NCBI GenBank assembly: GCA_018676675.1
Contig: JABHEG010000145.1
Coordinates: 62,001 to 126,000 of the forward strand
Reading direction: 5' to 3'
Length of the DNA: 64,000 nucleotides
Origin: Lentisphaerota bacterium
Lineage (GTDB): Bacteria > Verrucomicrobiota > Lentisphaeria > Oligosphaerales > JABHEG01
Below the pieces are notes generated by a model. It was not told where the DNA came from. It saw only the letters and a program-made list of their open reading frames with translations, and made no database searches. This document shows, one piece after another, positions 35,158-44,309 of this stretch. Within the stretch, counting starts at the first letter, position 1; every line of letters begins with the position of its first letter. A program made the position numbers and the translations under genes.

Positions 35158-35565
35158 TCAATACCGCTCAGAACGCTCCGAACGGCCGCCCCGGTCAGAG
35201 CGATCCCGGTCTCCACGTCCCTGGTCACGGTACTCACGTCGCGGAGCACGACTCAACTCAGCTGGAGAGAGCTGGGACGCTTCGTCATAGTCCAGCACTT
35301 CCACTCGCAACACGCGCTCATTCAGGCGGTAGTGTTCCTTAAACGGTGCTACCTGAGCCGGATCGAGGTCAAGCACAAAATCCCAGTAAACGCCAGCTTT
35401 CAGCTTACGGATCGGGCTGGCAAACTGCCGACGGCCCATGGAAATCCGTTGCTTCACCTGACCACCGAGGCTCTTCGCATGCTTGGCTATGCCACGCGCG
35501 AACGCGTCGCCGTCATCCTCGAGCTTGCGACTGTCGAGGATAAAAACAGCTTCGTAGGTCCTCAA
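35158..35565 (-). CDS. rpsF: 30S ribosomal protein S6
   Basis: 135 residues. The ferredoxin-like fold is evident: MRTYEAVFILDSRK, LGGQVKQRISMGRRQFA, KLKAGVYWDFVLDLD, and FKEHYRLNERVLRVEVL. The C-terminal 35 residues are an Arg/Asp/Gly-rich tail (RDQGRGDRDRSDRGG) that is longer than usual. S6 binds S18 and 16S rRNA. It follows pth by 12 bases. Confidence 0.96.
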   Translation of the reverse strand: MRTYEAVFILDSRKLEDDGDAFARGIAKHAKSLGGQVKQRISMGRRQFASPIRKLKAGVYWDFVLDLDPAQVAPFKEHYRLNERVLRVEVLDYDEASQLSPAELSRAPRREYRDQGRGDRDRSDRGGRSERSERY

Positions 35566-35577
35566 TTCACACTCTCC

Positions 35578-36189
35578 TTAAGTATTCTCACCCGATGTGT
35601 CCGATTCTGACACGGGCGACCACGCGTTAAACGCGTTCATCGCCACCGGCACGCCGCGCCGGATCGCGAGGAGCAGCGCATCAACGGAGACGCCAATCAC
35701 CTCCTGCACTAGGGGCAACTCATCGGTGTCCCAACCGGACAGAACGTAGTCGATAACCGCTCGATCCGGTCGACCGATACCCACGCGCAAGCGGGGAAAC
35801 TGGTCGGTTCCCAGTCTCTCTATGATTGACTCGACGCCTCGCTGTCCGCCGCTGCTTCCTTTTTGGCGAAGGCGGATTCGACCGAGCGGCAAGTCCATAC
35901 AGTCATGTACCACAAGAACCTCGTCCGTAGCAAGATCAAGCGCCCGAACGAGTTTTTCCACAGCGTTCCCGCTGCTGTTCATAAATGTCATCGGCTTAAG
36001 CAGCCGAAGTGGCTGCCCGGCAAACCGAGTCGAGCAGAACACGCCGCCATACTTGTTCTGCCACTCGGTAGCGGTCCGAACCCGGGCTGCCAATGCTTCC
36101 AAGACGTCAAAGCCGACATTGTGCCGCGTGCCGGCATATTCGGTTCCGGGATTGCCCAGCCCAACGATCAATCGCGGCGATACATCCAT
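35578..36189 (-). CDS. pth: Peptidyl-tRNA hydrolase
   Basis: 203 residues. The family motifs are clear: LIVGLGNPGTEYAGTRHNVGF with the catalytic His, LLKPMTFMNSSGNAV, VLVVHDCMDLPLGRIRLRQK with the catalytic Asp, and GSSGGQRGVESIIERLGTDQ with FPRLRVGIGRP. It recycles peptidyl-tRNAs released from ribosomes. It lies between rplY and rpsF, a common arrangement in which rplY precedes pth. Confidence 0.97.
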   Translation of the reverse strand: MDVSPRLIVGLGNPGTEYAGTRHNVGFDVLEALAARVRTATEWQNKYGGVFCSTRFAGQPLRLLKPMTFMNSSGNAVEKLVRALDLATDEVLVVHDCMDLPLGRIRLRQKGSSGGQRGVESIIERLGTDQFPRLRVGIGRPDRAVIDYVLSGWDTDELPLVQEVIGVSVDALLLAIRRGVPVAMNAFNAWSPVSESDTSGENT

Positions 36190-36261
36190 AGCTTAACCAG
36201 GCCGGCTCCCTTTTCAGGCCAACAGGGCCGGCCACTTCGCGTCAATATGAGGAGACGAACG

Positions 36262-36921
36262 TTACTCGGCGGCCTCGGTTTCAGCCTCGCCTTCACCCTC
36301 GGTGGCCTCGCCTTCCTCGCCTTCTTCGCCTTCTTCGCCTTCGACTTCTTCTTCTTCTTCGGCATCAATATTGGCCATGCGCACCTGGAAGACAGAAAGA
36401 TCCAGGTCCGAAGTGGGGTCAACGCCCTCCGGCCAAGGCAACTCATTGGCATGCATCGTCGAATCAAGCTCAATGTCGCTTACATCAACAACCAGCGTGT
36501 CAATCATGTCAGCTGGCAGACAGCGGACCTCGATTTCGTGGACCATCTGCTCCAACTGGCCACCTGTCTGAGTCCCGACAGGTTCGCCATGGGGCTCAAT
36601 CGTGACCATCGTGAGAACAACCTGGTCTGCTCGAACTTCCTGGAGATCCAGATGGAGAGTTCGGCCGCTGACCGGATGACGCTGGACTTCTTTGAGGATC
36701 ACCGAAGCCGTGCGATCGCCCGCGATGTCAACCGAAATCATCCCTGAATGCGAGAGTACGCTCAAGCATGTCTCGTCAGTCAAGGCCACGGACACGGCCG
36801 GCGCACCAAATCCGTAAAGGACAGAGGGCACTTTTCCCTCGCGACGAAGGGCCCGGTTGGCGCCCTTCCCAAGGGATTCGCGCTTCTCTACGGTGATCGT
36901 GAAATCTTTGTTCTTACTCAT
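36262..36921 (-). CDS. rplY: 50S ribosomal protein L25, CTC/TL5 long form
   Basis: 219 residues from the ATG at 36921 (MSKNKDFTITVEKRESLGKG). The N-terminal 5S rRNA-binding domain is followed by the CTC C-terminal domain (LEQMVHEIEVRCLPADMIDT, LVVDVSDIELDSTMHANEL). The last 35 residues are almost all Glu, Gly and Ala, an acidic tail. The long form binds 5S rRNA and is linked to stress tolerance. It follows prs by about 57 bases. Confidence 0.95.
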   Translation of the reverse strand: MSKNKDFTITVEKRESLGKGANRALRREGKVPSVLYGFGAPAVSVALTDETCLSVLSHSGMISVDIAGDRTASVILKEVQRHPVSGRTLHLDLQEVRADQVVLTMVTIEPHGEPVGTQTGGQLEQMVHEIEVRCLPADMIDTLVVDVSDIELDSTMHANELPWPEGVDPTSDLDLSVFQVRMANIDAEEEEEVEGEEGEEGEEGEATEGEGEAETEAAE

Positions 36922-36978
36922 TGTTCCGGCTATCCTCACTCACGGTTGGGCATCGCGGCCGCTCCTGGCAGCGCTGCT

Positions 36979-37938
36979 TCAGTCGACGTCTGGAGCTGAC
37001 TTCAGTCTGAAGAGCGACGAGACGGAGCGTCGTTTGTGGATACGTTTGATGGCCTCGGCAAGCAGACCTGCCACCGAAAGCACTTTGAGCTTACTGTCGC
37101 CGGCTCGACAGGGATCCAAAGGTACACTGTCAGTTGTAACCAGTTCCGTTATGCAGCTGTCCCTCAGCGTCTGGAACCCTTTATCGGTCAGGCAACAATG
37201 CGACACGGCGGCAAACACCCGGTTAGCACCGTTCTCCTTCAGTTTCTCGGCAGCGGCAGCCAGTGTGCCCGCCGTCGTAGTCAAGTCATCGACCAGAACG
37301 CAGTCCCGCCCGGCAACGTCACCGACCAAATGCGATGACTCCACCCGCTCAGCATCGATCCGCCGCTTGGCGACGAGTGCGAAACCGCAGTCCAGCATGT
37401 CTGCATAGGCGTGGGCCATCTTGACGCCACCCGAGTCCGGAGCGACGACGACCACTTCGGAGTCCATCGCCTCGATCAGGTAGCGCACCAACACAGGCGC
37501 CGCATACAAATGATCGACAGGCACATCAAAGAAGCCCTGGATCTGTTGCGCATGCAAATCCATGGTCAACACGCGCTGTGCTCCGGCCGTCACCAGCAGA
37601 TTGGCCACCAATTTGGCCGATATCGGGACCCGGGGCCTGTCCTTGCGGTCCTGCCGCGCATATCCGTAGAACGGCAGAACGGCAGTGATCTGTTTGGCGG
37701 AGGCCCTGCGAGCCGCATCCAGCAGGATCAGCAACTCCATCAGGTTCTCATTCGGCGGCGCGCAGGTCGGCTGGATGATGTAAACGTCAGCCCCGCGGAT
37801 GTTATCCGTGTACTGGACATGCACTTCGCCTTCAGGGAAGCGGCTGATCTCTACCTTGCCGAGGGGCTTGCCCAGCTCGTCGGCAATGCGGCTGGACAGG
37901 TCAGGATTAGCAGTGCCTGAAAAAAGCCTGATGCCCAT
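36979..37938 (-). CDS. prs: Ribose-phosphate pyrophosphokinase
   Basis: 319 residues, normal length. The signature runs: LFSGTANPDLSSRIADEL, EVHVQYTDNIRGADVYIIQP, RRASAKQITAVLPFYGYARQ, DRKDRPRVPISAKLVANLL, and the PRPP loop DVAGRDCVLVDDLTTTAGTL. It makes phosphoribosyl pyrophosphate for nucleotide and amino-acid synthesis. It heads the long minus-strand operon through rplI, and its promoter appears about 140 bases upstream. Confidence 0.98.
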   Translation of the reverse strand: MGIRLFSGTANPDLSSRIADELGKPLGKVEISRFPEGEVHVQYTDNIRGADVYIIQPTCAPPNENLMELLILLDAARRASAKQITAVLPFYGYARQDRKDRPRVPISAKLVANLLVTAGAQRVLTMDLHAQQIQGFFDVPVDHLYAAPVLVRYLIEAMDSEVVVVAPDSGGVKMAHAYADMLDCGFALVAKRRIDAERVESSHLVGDVAGRDCVLVDDLTTTAGTLAAAAEKLKENGANRVFAAVSHCCLTDKGFQTLRDSCITELVTTDSVPLDPCRAGDSKLKVLSVAGLLAEAIKRIHKRRSVSSLFRLKSAPDVD

Positions 37939-38084
37939 AGTTCCGTTTCCGCTGCTTCTACCTGACTACGCTGTCGCCCCCCGTACAACGATAACCCGCC
38001 GCCGCACATCGTTCCCTGAGAGTTGGGACGCGTGACGTTCGGGGGGAGCCCGACGGAGGCCAATCATTCGCGAACAAAGAGCCT

Positions 38085-38113
38085 AATATACACGCGCGAG
38101 CTCGCCTGTCCAA
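38085..38113 (-). promoter_or_regulatory. Sigma70-like promoter for the prs operon
   Basis: On the minus strand TTGGAC (-35) is followed by exactly 17 bases and TATATT (-10, one mismatch to TATAAT). The predicted start is near 38078, giving a leader of about 140 bases before prs. The whole 37939-38410 gap holds no gene or tRNA that I can see; the cyclase gene diverges from its far side. Confidence 0.65.
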
Positions 38114-38410
38114 CGTGGCTGGTGCAACCTTCAGCTCCTGCAACGGATCAGTCGCGAGAGAGCGTGCTCAGCCAAGATTGGTCAAGCCACCTCAACCGTC
38201 CTCGGGCAACGCACTCCTCGGCACGAAATCGGAGAACGCGGGCATTCTTGCCCGGCGATTGCCCGCGCGGAACTACGCCGTTGCCGGCCTCCTTCCCGCC
38301 AATCCGTCGTGGCGGTCGAAAATGCCGGGCAGACAGGCTATGTTCCGGGCCACCGCAATAGGTAGACCGCGAGGCAAAAACGACTACTGAATGCCCCCGG
38401 GAACGCTCGA

Positions 38411-40291
38411 ATGCCCTCAATCCGCGTCATCTCCGGCCCGCTCCAAGGCAAAAAGATCAAGATCGGCGACGATGCCGTGATTGGTCGGGATGTCGGCGCC
38501 GACATCTGCTTGGCCTCTCCGGAAATATCGCGCCGGCACTGCCGAATATTCGGCAATGGCAACGGCTACTCGGTTGAAGATTTGGGGAGCCGGAACGGGA
38601 CCGTCGTCGATGGGGTATTTCAGCGACGGGCCACCCTCAGACACGGAACGCGCTTCCGCCTCGGGAAAGTTGAGATCGAGTTCGCCTCGGAGTCTGCCAC
38701 GCCAGGCGCCCCCGCTTCCGACGGGATCAACTCGGATGATGAGGGCCTCGACATCTCAGTCGTTCTGGATGCTTCTGAAGCCCTTCCGAGCATTCAGACA
38801 CTCTCGCCCTCCGAGATTGCAGCCCGTCTCCAGACGTTCATGAAAGTGGGACAGACGCTTGCGGCTCACACGGAAGAGGCCCGAATCGTTCCCGACATAC
38901 TCCAATGCCTTCTAGACATTTTCACCCAGGCAAGCCGGGCGTTCGTGCTTATGGGCGATACGGCTGACAGCCTGGTGGAAAAGGGGCGTCTGAGTCGAAG
39001 TCAACGCAGCGACACCGGCCAACGTGGGGTCAGCCGGACAATTCTGTGCACCGTCATGGACCGCCGGGAGGCCGTCCTCTCCCTCGATGCGGCCAGAGAC
39101 GAACGCTTCTCCCTTGGCGAGAGCATCATCCAGCAGAACATCCACAGCATGATGTGTGCCCCACTCATCGCCCACCAGGAGATTCTGGGAGCGATAGAGG
39201 TGGATTCTCTCACCGTGTCTGACCCCTTCGCCAAGCAGGACTTGGACCTACTCGTAGGCGTGGCATCGCAGATGGCGCTCTACCTGCGCAACCTCAACCT
39301 GGCTGAACGTGCCGCCAGAGATCGGGCACAGCGCCGACAGTTGGAGCGATTCTTCTCACCAGCCGTGGCTCGCCAAGTCATCGACGGGGACCTGAGCCTC
39401 GGCGGGGACTCCAAGACCGGCGTTGTCATGTTCTGCGATATCATTGGCTTCACCGCAATGAGTGAGCGCACAGCTCCGGCTGAACTCGTCAGACGTCTTA
39501 ACCTATACCTCAGCCGAATGGTCGGCTTGGTGCTTGAGAATGAGGGAACGGTAGACAAGTTCGGCGGGGATGCCATTCTGGCAGTCTGGGGAGCTCCCAC
39601 AGCGATCGATAACGACGCAAACCAGGCGCTCAATGCTGCGCTGTGCATGCAAAACGACATGCTCGAGTTCAACTGGCGCCTGCAGCAGATGGGCGTGGAA
39701 CCAATCTCTATGGGGATCGGCCTCCATGCGGGTGAGTTCATTGCCGGCAACATCGGCTCCGAGGACCGCATGGAGTATACGGTGATCGGCAACGATGTGA
39801 ACATCGCCAAACGCATCGAGTCGCTGGCCACTCAGGGCATGGTCATGGTGTCGGAAGAGTTCTGTGACCGGGTCGATGGACAAGTCATCGGCTCCCGCTT
39901 CCCGGATATCCAGCTCCGAGGCTCTTCCCTGCCCCGTCCCGTTGTTTGTGTCAGAGGGCTTCGCCGGGGCGAGCAAGTAGTCACAAGCGTGGATTTCCGT
40001 CTGCGGAACAGTCCGGGAGGCAAGCTGGTCGGCACAAACACTGCGGGAACCTGTCTGGAAATTCTGACCGGGGCCGAGCTCACCCAAGGCACTGAAATCG
40101 TCTTGCTGTGCCTGCTCCCCGAGAGCGACAACGAGGAATTCCGAGCCGTTGTGGGCAAACGCAGTGAGACGAAACGCTTCCACTGGGAGATCAACTGCCC
40201 CAAACCGCCGCAGTTTCTGAAGACGTTCCTGGAAGAGGGAATTGTTGACGCTCGAACGGAAGCGATCCCGTGGAACCGCCAGACGGCGTGA
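38411..40291 (+). CDS. FHA-GAF-class III nucleotide cyclase
   Basis: 626 residues, no membrane span. Residues about 1-95 are an FHA phosphopeptide-binding domain (GRDVGADICLASPEISRRHC and VEDLGSRNGTVVDG). Residues about 140-305 are a GAF domain (QNIHSMMCAPLIAHQEILGA). Residues about 330-510 are the cyclase domain: metal Asp in VVMFCDIIGFTAMSE, the second in TVDKFGGDAILAVWG, and the transition-state Asn and Arg in GNDVNIAKRIES. The catalytic set looks complete, so it should make cAMP or cGMP. The C-terminal 110 residues are unassigned. The gene diverges from the prs operon. Confidence 0.9.
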   Translation: MPSIRVISGPLQGKKIKIGDDAVIGRDVGADICLASPEISRRHCRIFGNGNGYSVEDLGSRNGTVVDGVFQRRATLRHGTRFRLGKVEIEFASESATPGAPASDGINSDDEGLDISVVLDASEALPSIQTLSPSEIAARLQTFMKVGQTLAAHTEEARIVPDILQCLLDIFTQASRAFVLMGDTADSLVEKGRLSRSQRSDTGQRGVSRTILCTVMDRREAVLSLDAARDERFSLGESIIQQNIHSMMCAPLIAHQEILGAIEVDSLTVSDPFAKQDLDLLVGVASQMALYLRNLNLAERAARDRAQRRQLERFFSPAVARQVIDGDLSLGGDSKTGVVMFCDIIGFTAMSERTAPAELVRRLNLYLSRMVGLVLENEGTVDKFGGDAILAVWGAPTAIDNDANQALNAALCMQNDMLEFNWRLQQMGVEPISMGIGLHAGEFIAGNIGSEDRMEYTVIGNDVNIAKRIESLATQGMVMVSEEFCDRVDGQVIGSRFPDIQLRGSSLPRPVVCVRGLRRGEQVVTSVDFRLRNSPGGKLVGTNTAGTCLEILTGAELTQGTEIVLLCLLPESDNEEFRAVVGKRSETKRFHWEINCPKPPQFLKTFLEEGIVDARTEAIPWNRQTA

Positions 40292-40430
40292 CAGTCCTCC
40301 AGCCACGTCCCAGCCACCGACCATGGCGAGATCTTCCGGAAGGGAGCAGCGCGGTCAAAGGCACCGGGAATGGCCCAACCCCGATGAGCACGGGAAGTGG
40401 CGATGGCAGACAGGACACGCCCAGACCGCT

Positions 40431-41342
40431 TCAGCCCTTGGAGACGTACATCCCGCTTGTCCACTCGTCGATCGTCCGACGCTGACACTCGACGAACCCA
40501 AGCCCTTCGTAACACACCTTGACCTCCTCGTACTGGTCGGTCAGAATCCCGGACAGGATCAGACGGGCGCCCGGACAGCTGCGATCCACGAACCCGGCAA
40601 CGCATTCCGCGTATCCCAACAGAACAACGGCCAGGATGTTGGCCACGACCACGGCGTAGCCCGGCCCCGGATCAAACTCCGCAATCTCGGCACACGTCAG
40701 GACAACGTCGTCAACGCCTTGAGCTCCGAGGTTGCTCCGGGCAACACGAACAGCATCCGGGTCATGGTCAAATCCGGTGACGGCTCCGAAGCCGAGCTTG
40801 CGGGCTGCCAGAGACAAGATCCCCGAGCCGCACCCGGCCTCCAGAAACGCCTCCCCTTGACGCGCGTCTGCAAGGGAATCAAGGAACTCCAGGCAAGCAC
40901 GCGTTGTGCCGTGGTAGCCAGTACCGAAGCACATCCCCGGATCCAGTTCGACCACCACTTCCCCGCTGGCCGGAGTGTACTCCTCCCAACTCGGGGAGAC
41001 GACAAGCCGGTCGGTCACGCTGAATGTCTTGAAGAACGCCTTCCAGCACTCGGCCCACTCCTCTCGCTGGATCGTGGTGAGCTGAACCTCAGGGGGGACA
41101 CCATGCAGGAAGCTCTGCCAGGACGCCAGTAAATCCTCAACGATGACGGCTCTTTCAACGGCCTCTTCGTATAGCGATGAAAAGAGTCGAATCGTGCTCA
41201 GTGGCCGTCCCGGAAGACGCCAGGATGCAAACGGCAGTTCCATAGCGGCCAAGGCTTCTTCCACGACGGGGGAATCGTCCACAGAGAGCGAAACTTCGAC
41301 GACGTGTAGCACCTCCCCTCCAGCTGGCTCACACGCATCCAT
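40431..41342 (-). CDS. prmA: Ribosomal protein L11 methyltransferase
   Basis: 303 residues. The N-terminal half is variable. The SAM-binding half has ELDPGMCFGTGYHGTTRACL, followed by AFLEAGCGSGILSLAARKLG, TGFDHDPDAVRVARSNLG and VVVANILAVVLLGYAE. The NxL of VANIL replaces the usual NPPY-like or NIL motif and agrees with PrmA. PrmA trimethylates L11 before 50S assembly. It converges with the cyclase gene; no operon partner is evident. Confidence 0.85.
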   Translation of the reverse strand: MDACEPAGGEVLHVVEVSLSVDDSPVVEEALAAMELPFASWRLPGRPLSTIRLFSSLYEEAVERAVIVEDLLASWQSFLHGVPPEVQLTTIQREEWAECWKAFFKTFSVTDRLVVSPSWEEYTPASGEVVVELDPGMCFGTGYHGTTRACLEFLDSLADARQGEAFLEAGCGSGILSLAARKLGFGAVTGFDHDPDAVRVARSNLGAQGVDDVVLTCAEIAEFDPGPGYAVVVANILAVVLLGYAECVAGFVDRSCPGARLILSGILTDQYEEVKVCYEGLGFVECQRRTIDEWTSGMYVSKG

Positions 41343-41430
41343 CGCATCACCTCTTTCTCACGCCCCACTGAAGGAGCAGGCCGGGGGAAACTGCCAGCCA
41401 GAGCCGCCGCGAAAAGGGCGTCGCGTCGGG

Positions 41431-41530
41431 GTTCACGGTTAGCAGGTTCACCGTTCAACGGTTGGGAACAGGCAATTGGACCCAATTTGGAGGACAAACC
41501 GTCTTGGTCATGAACCGCTGAACCTGGAAC
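41431..41530. repeat. GGTTCA-type imperfect repeats in a gap
   Basis: Blocks GGTTCACGG, GGTTCACCG and GTTCAACGG on one side face TGAACCGCTGAACC on the other, giving loose inverted symmetry over 100 bases. The pattern resembles dispersed intergenic repeats. No gene or terminator is evident here. Confidence 0.4.
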
Positions 41531-41557
41531 CCCCTCCGCGGGCTTTTCGCAGAGGGT

Positions 41558-42877
41558 CTAGCCCGTCACACACGGGATCCTGCCGTTGTCCATGCGCGTG
41601 GCCGTTCTGAACGGGTGACACGCCAGCGTGGGAGCCCCGGGAACCGTGAAAGGGCCGCACCCACAAGGGTAGTCCGTTGCCGAGAATCCCATGGCATCAC
41701 CGAGAGACTTCCACATATCAAAACTCTCGGTCGAGAGCGAGACAGGAACAGCTTCATTCCATCGCCGGATCTCCCGCAGGTGCGTCTCATAGATCCGTTG
41801 CCGGGCAATCGGAGGGAATGGACGAGTTGTCACTTTCCCAATGGTGTCTTTGGCCTCCTCAGCAGCAGCCAGGAACGCCGGGTCGAGGTGCTCCACGGGC
41901 AGTCGCCGTTTGAGATCATCGATATCCATCCACATGAAGGAGCAGAGACTGATCACATCGGGATCGGTCCTCTCAAACATGAGCTTCGCCGTGAACGCCG
42001 CGTCCTCCTCCCACCCCTTCACCGGGATGATCGGTTTGAACTTGTAGCGAATCTGATACCCCGCCTCTTGGGCGATCCGGGCGGCCTCGATTCGTTCTTC
42101 AGTCGTCCCCGTCCTGGGCTCGATAAAACGACTCTGATTCGGCCCGGAAACGCTCCAGACGATGATTGTGTTGCCGTTGTGTCTGAGCTCACGCATCCAC
42201 TCCGTGTTCCACTCCGTGTTCCACGTCTTGGTGTGGATGATCAGGTAGCGGTTCTCCAGTGTCCCGAAGAACTCGATAAGCTCCCCAAGACAGCCAAGTT
42301 CAGGTTCGAGTCCCGGCGGATCGCCGTCGTCGTCAAGGAGATAGGTCAACTGCCAGGGATGCATCTCGATCAGCTTGCCCAACCAATGGCAGTACTCCTC
42401 AACATTCACCCCGGCGATCAGCAACCCGCCAAGGCCGCAGTAATGACAGCGGTGCACACAGCCGTTCTGTTGGTGGATTCGCCAGCAGGGACGGCAGACC
42501 TTGTGCCCGCGGTTGGGATCGCCCTCCTGATTGTAGTTGGCCCAACGGAATGCCTGATGGCCGAGGAGATTGGTGAGACTACCCGTCTGCGTCACCCCCA
42601 TCTCGACCAATCGCGCAATCCGTTCTGAAGCCTGGTCATCGAAGCGGAAGGTGTTGAACAGAAGGGACGGGTCGCGGATCTCGTCCAGCGTTCCCATTGA
42701 GCCGCGCTTCGCCATCAGTCCATTGCTGATCATCTCCGGCAAGTCCACATCCGCATATACAGTGGGCACCACCGGCTTCTCAAGGGCCGCGATGACACGA
42801 TTCACACGCCCCATGTAGAGCTCATTCCCGGCAACCGTTTCGTGAACGTATACATTCTCGGGCTGAAGAGGATACAT
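41558..42877 (-). CDS. Spore-photoproduct-lyase-like radical SAM protein
   Basis: 439 residues. The SAM cluster motif is NGCVHRCHYCGLGG (C-x3-C-x2-C). Around it lie WRIHQQNGCVHRC, LTYLLDDDGDPPG, RYLIIHTKTWNTE and VWSVSGPNQSRFIEPRTGTT, all of the spore photoproduct lyase (SplB) family. True SplB is in spore formers; this longer relative is found in non-spore-formers and its substrate is unknown. A 4-residue duplication (NTEWNTEW near residue 215) comes from a 12-base direct repeat at about 42200-42223. It is flanked by two gaps of more than 210 bases. Confidence 0.8.
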   Translation of the reverse strand: MYPLQPENVYVHETVAGNELYMGRVNRVIAALEKPVVPTVYADVDLPEMISNGLMAKRGSMGTLDEIRDPSLLFNTFRFDDQASERIARLVEMGVTQTGSLTNLLGHQAFRWANYNQEGDPNRGHKVCRPCWRIHQQNGCVHRCHYCGLGGLLIAGVNVEEYCHWLGKLIEMHPWQLTYLLDDDGDPPGLEPELGCLGELIEFFGTLENRYLIIHTKTWNTEWNTEWMRELRHNGNTIIVWSVSGPNQSRFIEPRTGTTEERIEAARIAQEAGYQIRYKFKPIIPVKGWEEDAAFTAKLMFERTDPDVISLCSFMWMDIDDLKRRLPVEHLDPAFLAAAEEAKDTIGKVTTRPFPPIARQRIYETHLREIRRWNEAVPVSLSTESFDMWKSLGDAMGFSATDYPCGCGPFTVPGAPTLACHPFRTATRMDNGRIPCVTG

Positions 42878-43120
42878 GTGTTCTTTTCCTGCCGCCGTGG
42901 GCGGGTCCCTTTCTGTCTCTCTGTGGCGTCCCGGCGAACGGCCATCGGCGTTCTCAGGTCGGCTTCACCGCCGACAGCGCTCCAGGCCAAGCCGTGCCGT
43001 CCGCATCCGCTCTATAGTGCTCCCCTCAGCCACTGCAAGCCCAATCCCAGCAGAAAGGGAAGGCCGAGAACGTGCACCAACACGCTCCCGGCCTGTGATG
43101 AGTGGTCCTTTCGGGGCCGT

Positions 43121-43882
43121 CTACTCCTGGTCGTACGCTCCCAGGGGGCGGTACCAGATATTCCGGAAGCGAACCGGATTCTTGTGATCCTGCAGTTCAA
43201 GCGGCCCTGCTGACGCGTGCGGGACGTATTCGCCCACCTTCTTGTGCGTCGTGGCCCCAATCAGCTCCTTGTCATGGTGCAGCAAGACGCCATTCAGGAA
43301 CACCGTAACCCGGGCCGGACTGACCACCTTGCCATCCTCAAAACGCGGAGCAATCCAGATGATGTCATAAACCTGCCACTCGCCTGGCTTCCGGCAGCTG
43401 TTCGCCAACGGCGGGCACTGACCGTAAATCCCCCCGGTTGTTCCGTCAGGGTAAGTCGGGTTCTCGAAGCAGTCCAAAACCTGAATCTCATACTTCCCCA
43501 TGAGAAACACGCCACTGTTGCCGCGCCCCTGGCTATCCCCCTCAACCACCACAGGTGACGCCCACTCGACGTGTAGCTGGCAATCCCCGAACTCGGCCAC
43601 ACTCTTGATGTTGCCGGCCTTGGGGGCAACTTCCATATAGCCGTTCTCAACCTTCCATTTGGCCTCGTTTCCGTCCTTGTCAACCCACCCTGAGAGGTCG
43701 GTCCCGTCGAACAGCACAACGGCGTCCGAAGGCGCAGCCCCGGCAGCCTCCTGAGTGCTCTCCGTACCCGGCGTGACCACACGCGGCTGCGGCCGGTCGC
43801 AGTCGTGGACACGGTACTTGGAGTTGGGAATCAAAGGAGTGTCGCTGTAGCCCGGTTTTGCCTGCTCTGCCACGGTTCTCAT
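43121..43882 (-). CDS. DUF1080 (3-keto-disaccharide hydrolase-like) protein
   Basis: About 253 residues from the ATG at 43882; the frame is open to 43939. The single DUF1080 jelly-roll domain is clear: VVLFDGTDLSGWVDKDGNEA, KWKVENGYMEVAPKAGNI, GDCQLHVEWASP, GNSGVFLMGKYEIQVLDCFE, ARVTVFLNGVLLH and PLELQDHKNPVRFRNIWYR. Such domains bind or cleave 3-keto-glycosides in PVC and Bacteroidota bacteria. No obvious signal peptide is seen, which is unusual for the family; an earlier non-ATG start may matter. It stands alone. Confidence 0.85.
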   Translation of the reverse strand: MRTVAEQAKPGYSDTPLIPNSKYRVHDCDRPQPRVVTPGTESTQEAAGAAPSDAVVLFDGTDLSGWVDKDGNEAKWKVENGYMEVAPKAGNIKSVAEFGDCQLHVEWASPVVVEGDSQGRGNSGVFLMGKYEIQVLDCFENPTYPDGTTGGIYGQCPPLANSCRKPGEWQVYDIIWIAPRFEDGKVVSPARVTVFLNGVLLHHDKELIGATTHKKVGEYVPHASAGPLELQDHKNPVRFRNIWYRPLGAYDQE

Positions 43883-44159
43883 TCCTCTCTTATCAAGGGT
43901 CAATACGGAATGCACGGACATGACCGTGCTCATCGACATTCAACAGCCCGCCCAGTTCCCGTCGGAAGCGGCATTCCGGCGACAACCTCTCGCCAGAATC
44001 TCAGCGCCTCATTAGAGACACAACGCCAGGGACGTCAGTCGACCGGCCGCCGTCCAGCGAACTGCGGCTTTCATCCAGCCGATAATGTAACGCAGGGACA
44101 GGCGATTCGAAACGCCCGACAACAGTTCATGCCCAGCCGGTCAGCGGCAGCCCAGGAAG
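43883..44159. other. Upstream gap of the DUF1080 gene, no gene seen
   Basis: Together with the inverted-repeat segment at 44160-44300 this forms a gap of 427 bases between the DUF1080 and recD2 genes. Both strands have only short frames without family features. A promoter for the DUF1080 gene should lie here, but no clear box pair was found. Confidence 0.4.
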
Positions 44160-44300
44160 ACTACTGATCCGGCCATAAACAGTGTTGCAGATCGGGGTGT
44201 CAGGTTTCAGTGTTCAGGTGTCAGGGCTCGAGCCTGACACACCAGACACCTGAATCCTGTTCTGGCCCAACGCACCATTGAATGTCCCCGGATCAGTAGT
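44160..44300. repeat. 141-bp segment with 13-bp perfect terminal inverted repeats
   Basis: ACTACTGATCCGG (44160-44172) is matched by its exact reverse complement at 44288-44300. Inside, GGTGTCAGG occurs twice (44196 and 44217). The second copy pairs with CCTGACAC at 44233-44240, and TTCAGGTGT (44213-44221) pairs with ACACCTGAA (44246-44254). It lies 10 bases past the recD2 stop. It could be a MITE-like insertion or a large terminator-like structure. No target duplication was seen. Confidence 0.7.
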
Positions 44301-44309
44301 ACCAAGCGG

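Noticed and set aside
37939..38410. tRNA gene upstream of prs, as seen in some bacteria
   Set aside because: I looked for cloverleaf arms and a T-arm consensus on both strands and found none.
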